From NCBI GenBank assembly GCA_009777345.1, contig WRMB01000027.1:1-49982 (forward strand): a DNA stretch of 49,982 bases. Direction: 5' to 3'. Both the position numbers and the translations under genes were made by a program. The notes beneath the pieces were generated by a model. The model saw only the letters and a program-made list of their open reading frames with translations, ran no database searches and had not been told where the DNA came from. Positions 46,382 through 49,982 of this stretch are shown one piece after another. How positions within the stretch are numbered: the stretch's first letter is position 1; every line of letters begins with the position of its first letter. Source of the stretch: Micrococcales bacterium. Its GTDB lineage: Bacteria > Actinomycetota > Actinomycetes > Actinomycetales > Cellulomonadaceae.

Positions 46382-49300
46382 ATGTCTGGTCCCGGTCCCG
46401 CGGTGCGGCTGACGGCGCCGTCGGCGGACGGTGCCGCGGCGGTGCGGCTGGACGAGGCACAGGCTGCGGCGGTGCGGGCCGGGGCAGGTGACGGGCAGAC
46501 CGGCGGGCACCTGCTGGTGCTGGGAGCGCCGGGGACGGGCAAGACGACCGTCGTCGTCGAGACGGCGCTGGCCGTGCTGGGGCCCCGCGGGGCGTCCGAG
46601 CCCAGCGGAGCGTCCGACAAGCCCAGCGGAGCGTCCGGTCGGCTGAGCGCGGACCGGGTCCTGGTGCTGACCGCGACCCGTCGCGCCGCCGCCGACCTGC
46701 GTGACAGGTTCGCCGCCCGGCTGCCAGGGGATCGCCCGGCGGTGCGCAGCCCGGCAGCGCTGGCCTACGCGGTGCTGCGCACCCGGGCGGCGCAGACCGG
46801 CCAGCCCCCGCCGGTGCTGGTCTCAGGCCCCGAGCAGGACCTCGCCCTGGCCGAGCTGCTGGCCGGGCACGCGGCCGGGGAAGGCCGCGACCCGGGCTGG
46901 CCCGCGCATATCGACCCGGCCACGCTCGCCCTGGCCGCGTTCCGGGCCGAGCTGCGGGACCTGCTCATGCGGGCCGCCGAACGTGGGCTCGATCCCGAGG
47001 CGCTGGCCGCGCTGGGGCGTCGCCACCGTCGTCCCGAGTGGGTCGCAGCCGCCCGGGTGTACGACGAGTACCTGGTCACCTGGGCGCTGCGGGCCACCAC
47101 GCCCGACGTGGGCGCGCGGCTGGACCCGGCCGTCGTCGTGGACGAGGCGGTGGCCGCCCTGGCCACCTGGGAGCGTGAGGTGCCGGGCGTGCCGCGGCCG
47201 ACCTGGGGGCTGGTCCTGGTCGACGACTACCAGGAGGCCACCGTCGCCACCGCCCGGCTGCTGCGGGTGCTGGCCGCCGACGGGGCGCGCATCGTGCTCG
47301 CCGGAGACCCGGACGCGGCCGTGCAGACGTTCCGGGGCGGGCAGCCGTCGCTGGTCGCCCGGGCGCAGGCCGTCGGCCGGGGACCCGGCGAGCTGGGCGC
47401 GAGCACCGTCGTGCTGCGCACCGCCTGGCGGCAGACAGCGGCGCTGCGCACCCTGACCAGGGCGGTCACCGACCGGATCGGCACGGTCGGGGTGGCTGAG
47501 CACCGGTCGGCCGTCGCCCAGCCGTCCGCCCCTCGCGGGCCAGGGGATCAGGTGCGAGGTGCGAGCTCCGGCACGAGGGGCGAGGGGTCGCCGGAGGTCG
47601 CGCTGCTGCCGTCGGTCGCGCAGGAGACCGCCTATGTCGCGCACCGGCTGCGCACCGCCCACCTGGACCGGGACGTGCCGTGGGACGAGATGGCGGTGGT
47701 CACCCGCACCGGGGCCCGGGTCGCCCAGCTGCGTCGGGCGCTGGGTGCTGCCGGGGTGCCTGTCACCGTGCTGGGCAGCGATCTCGCGTTGCGGGACGAA
47801 CCGGCCTGCCGACCCCTGCTGGACGCCCTCGGGGTGGTCAGCGGCGCGGTCGAGGTGGATCTGGTGTCGGCGTCGTCGCTGCTCGTGGGGCCGCTGGGCG
47901 GGCTGGACGCGCTGGGGCTGCGTCGGGTGCGCCGTAGGTTGCGGGTGGCCGAGGTGGCCGCCGCGGCGGCCGAGGGGCGCAGCGTGGTCCGCTCGTCCGA
48001 AGAGCTGCTGGTCGAGCTGGTGGCCTCCCCGGCGCAGGTGCCGCTGCTCCCCGGGCCGCTGGACCGGGCGGTGGAACGGCTGGGCCGGGTACTGACCGCC
48101 GGACGCCGGGCCGCCGCCGCCCCCGGCGCTGACGCGCGCACCGTGCTGTGGGCGCTGTGGGACGCCTCCGGACTGGCCCAGACCTGGCGCACCCTGGCCC
48201 TGGCCGGGGGACCGGCGGGAGACCGCGCCGACCGGGACCTGGACGCGGTGCTCGCCCTGTTCGCCGCCGCCGAGAGCTTCGCCGACCGGCTGCCGCTGGC
48301 CGGACCGGCGGCTTTCGTCGACTGGGTGCGGGCCCAGGACCTGCCCGCCGACTCGCTGGCCACGCGCGGCGCCACCGGCGGCGTCGCCGTGCTCACCCCG
48401 GCGGGCGCGGCGGGACGCGAGTGGGCGGAGGTGATCGTCGTCGGCGTGCAGGACGGGGTGTGGCCCGACCTGCGGCTGCGTGACTCCCTGCTCGGCGCCC
48501 AGGATCTGGTGGACGTGGTCGCCGGTCGGGTCGCCGCGCCTGGGCGGGTCGTCCCTGAGCGGGCTGATCCCGGTACGGCGGGGCTGGTTGGTGGGGCGGA
48601 GCGGGGTGTCCTCGCGGCGAGACAGGCGACCGCGGAGCAGGTGCGTTCGGCGCAGGCCCGGGCGGCGGTGCTGGCCGACGAGCTGCGGTCGTTCGCGGTG
48701 GCCTGCTCCCGGGCCCGGGACCGCCTGCTGGTCACCGCCGTGGCCGACCAGGACACCGCCCCGTCGGTACTGGTCGACCTGGTGCGCCCGCCCGCGGGCG
48801 ACGGTCCCGACAACGGGGTGCCCGACGACCGGTTCACCACCGCCCCGGCCCCGCACGACCTGCGCGGTGTCGTCGCCCGGCTCCGGGCCCGGCTGGAGAA
48901 GGCCTGCGCCCAGGGCCAGACCGACCAGGCGGCGGCCCGCCAGCTGGCCCGGCTGGCCGCCGCCGGGGTACCCGGGGCACACCCGGCGCAGTGGCAGGGC
49001 CTGCGGGCAGCGTCGTGCGAGGCCCCGCTGTGGCGCGACAACGAGCTGGTCCCGCTGTCCCCGTCCCGGCTGGACGCCGCCCACCGGTGCGCGCTGCGCT
49101 GGGCGCTGGAGTCCGCCGGGGGCCGCAGTCCCGATACCAGCCACGCCGATCTGGGCACCTTGGTGCACAAGGTCGCCGCGGGGCACCCAACCGGCACCAA
49201 GGCCCAGCTGCGCGACGCGCTGGACGAGGCCTGGGCCGGGCTCGGGCGACCCCCTGGCTGGGCCGCGACCCACGAGCGTCGCCGGGCCGAGGCGATGATG

Positions 49301-49822
49301 GACCGCCTGGCCGGCTACCTGGCGGCCCGTCCCGCCCCGGTGGCCGTCGAGCAGAGCTTCTCGGTGCGCACCGGCCGGGCCCGCCTGTACGGCCAGGTGG
49401 ACCGGCTGGAGATGGGCGCCCGACCGGGCACGGTCGTCGTGGCTGATCTCAAGACCGGTTCGACCCCGCCGACTGTCGAGCAGTCCCGTCACGACCCGCA
49501 GCTGGGCGCCTACCAGCTGGCGGTCGACTCCGGCGCCTTCGACGCGGCGCTGCCCACCAGGTCGACCAGCACCGGTTCCACCACCACAGGCCTGACCAGC
49601 GCAGGTGCCCGCCTGGTCTACGTCTCGTCGGGCGCCAAGGCCACCGTCCGGTCCCAACCTCCCCTGGCCGACGACACCTGGGCCCGCGACCTGGTCGACC
49701 AGGTCGCGACCACCGTCGCGTCGGCCACGTTCACCGCCACCACCAACGACACCTGCCGCACCTGCCCGGTACCCAGTTCCTGCCCCCTGCGCCCCGAGGG
49801 CCGCCAGGTGGTCGCAGGATGA
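46382..49822 (+). CDS. adnA: AdnA-like UvrD-type helicase / PD-(D/E)XK nuclease
   Basis: An 1146-residue protein. The UvrD-like motor has Walker A GAPGTGKTT (48-56) but a degenerate motif II, VDDYQE (280-285) instead of VDExQD; motif VI reads ACSRARDRLL. The C-terminal RecB-type nuclease has LGTLVHKV (His), GQVDRLE, ADLKTG (D1022, K1024) and QLGAY (Q1040, Y1044), and cysteines CRTCPVPSSC suited to an iron-sulfur cluster. This matches AdnA of the mycobacterial AdnAB end-resection complex, as does the DEAD-helicase/DUF3107 neighbourhood. adnB, normally next, is not in the 160 bp left in the window. An insertion of Ser/Thr repeats sits near 1060-1070. Confidence 0.9.
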   Translation: MSGPGPAVRLTAPSADGAAAVRLDEAQAAAVRAGAGDGQTGGHLLVLGAPGTGKTTVVVETALAVLGPRGASEPSGASDKPSGASGRLSADRVLVLTATRRAAADLRDRFAARLPGDRPAVRSPAALAYAVLRTRAAQTGQPPPVLVSGPEQDLALAELLAGHAAGEGRDPGWPAHIDPATLALAAFRAELRDLLMRAAERGLDPEALAALGRRHRRPEWVAAARVYDEYLVTWALRATTPDVGARLDPAVVVDEAVAALATWEREVPGVPRPTWGLVLVDDYQEATVATARLLRVLAADGARIVLAGDPDAAVQTFRGGQPSLVARAQAVGRGPGELGASTVVLRTAWRQTAALRTLTRAVTDRIGTVGVAEHRSAVAQPSAPRGPGDQVRGASSGTRGEGSPEVALLPSVAQETAYVAHRLRTAHLDRDVPWDEMAVVTRTGARVAQLRRALGAAGVPVTVLGSDLALRDEPACRPLLDALGVVSGAVEVDLVSASSLLVGPLGGLDALGLRRVRRRLRVAEVAAAAAEGRSVVRSSEELLVELVASPAQVPLLPGPLDRAVERLGRVLTAGRRAAAAPGADARTVLWALWDASGLAQTWRTLALAGGPAGDRADRDLDAVLALFAAAESFADRLPLAGPAAFVDWVRAQDLPADSLATRGATGGVAVLTPAGAAGREWAEVIVVGVQDGVWPDLRLRDSLLGAQDLVDVVAGRVAAPGRVVPERADPGTAGLVGGAERGVLAARQATAEQVRSAQARAAVLADELRSFAVACSRARDRLLVTAVADQDTAPSVLVDLVRPPAGDGPDNGVPDDRFTTAPAPHDLRGVVARLRARLEKACAQGQTDQAAARQLARLAAAGVPGAHPAQWQGLRAASCEAPLWRDNELVPLSPSRLDAAHRCALRWALESAGGRSPDTSHADLGTLVHKVAAGHPTGTKAQLRDALDEAWAGLGRPPGWAATHERRRAEAMMDRLAGYLAARPAPVAVEQSFSVRTGRARLYGQVDRLEMGARPGTVVVADLKTGSTPPTVEQSRHDPQLGAYQLAVDSGAFDAALPTRSTSTGSTTTGLTSAGARLVYVSSGAKATVRSQPPLADDTWARDLVDQVATTVASATFTATTNDTCRTCPVPSSCPLRPEGRQVVAG

Positions 49823-49921
49823 AGGCCGCTGCAGGGTTAGCCCAGCAGGAGTCTGCAGTCCTGCCGGGTCACCTCGGTCGTCCGAGGAGCCCAAGAAGAA
49901 GTGGCCTCGCGTCAGGTGTCT

Positions 49922-49978
49922 GGGGGTCGTTTGGCGCGCGCGGGGGGTGGGAAACCCCCCCCCCCGCGCGCGACCCCC
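49922..49978. repeat. imperfect terminal palindrome with C-tract at window end
   Basis: GGGGGTCG (49922) and GCGCGCGGGGGG (49936-49947) are complementary to the C-tract (11 C, 49955-49965) and GCGCGCGACCCCC. The left arm carries an extra TTTGG. It may be another long palindrome or a foldback artefact at a contig end. Confidence 0.55.
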
Positions 49979-49982
49979 GCAC

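Noticed and set aside
46823..49894. 1023-residue minus-strand open frame
   Set aside because: It is antisense to the adnA-like gene and shows only low-complexity Gly/Arg/Gln-rich translation.

Overview
The window is chromosomal DNA from a high-GC member of the Actinomycetota. The signs are strong GC bias at third codon positions, frequent GTG starts, a WhiB-family regulator, a BldM-type regulator, three PknB-like Ser/Thr kinases, and gene order shared with mycobacteria and streptomycetes (groES - whiB3/whiD-like - bldM-like - guaB - guaB3 ... guaA; DEAD-box helicase - DUF3107 - adnA-like). I cannot assign a genus. I recognise no rRNA, tRNA or CRISPR array.

Layout. 0.3-5.2 kb: two membrane Ser/Thr kinases around a YbdK-type carboxylate-amine ligase and a lipoprotein; the second kinase carries an extracellular OmpA-like domain. 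5.2-11 kb: THUMP-like methyltransferase, orphan groES with a CIRCE operator, whiB, MerR-type regulator, bldM-like regulator, guaB. 11-14.3 kb: a large helical-repeat protein and an Rpn-family nuclease. 14.4-18.8 kb: the Hen1-Pnkp RNA repair operon, in which Hen1 carries an inserted ribosomal L7/L12 C-terminal-like domain. 19-21.7 kb: small secreted protein, DnaQ-like exonuclease, guaB3. 21.7-23.4 kb: a 30-bp tandem repeat next to an IS110-family element with a structured upstream region. 23.4-26.7 kb: pta-ackA operon. 27-29.6 kb: ECF sigma factor and membrane-anchored beta-propeller. 29.7-33.9 kb: AlkD-like protein, a repeat-filled 0.77-kb gap, ADP-ribosylglycohydrolase, a VapBC-like pair, and a possible papain-fold protein. 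34-38 kb: guaA, a decayed duplicate of an unknown gene, a secreted SGNH hydrolase, and the intact copy of the unknown gene. 38-40.2 kb: bioM-bioN-bioY biotin ECF transporter. 40.3-49.8 kb: DEAD-box helicase, DUF3107, third kinase, 7TM-PAS-GGDEF diguanylate cyclase, AdnA-like helicase-nuclease.

Metabolically, guaB, guaB3 and guaA give GMP synthesis from IMP, pta-ackA interconverts acetyl-CoA and acetate, and bioMNY imports biotin. Maintenance functions include RNA end repair (Hen1/Pnkp), alkylation repair, DEDDh exonuclease and AdnA-like end resection.

The most unusual non-coding feature is a set of long, nearly perfect palindromes (29-34 bp stems). Four of them have unrelated sequences but one shared geometry: a 9-10 bp word repeated at a 19-20 bp period in each arm. 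Further copies are halves or mosaics, and one palindrome is translated as part of the BioM C-terminus. The best protein-level novelty is the L7/L12-like insertion in Hen1.
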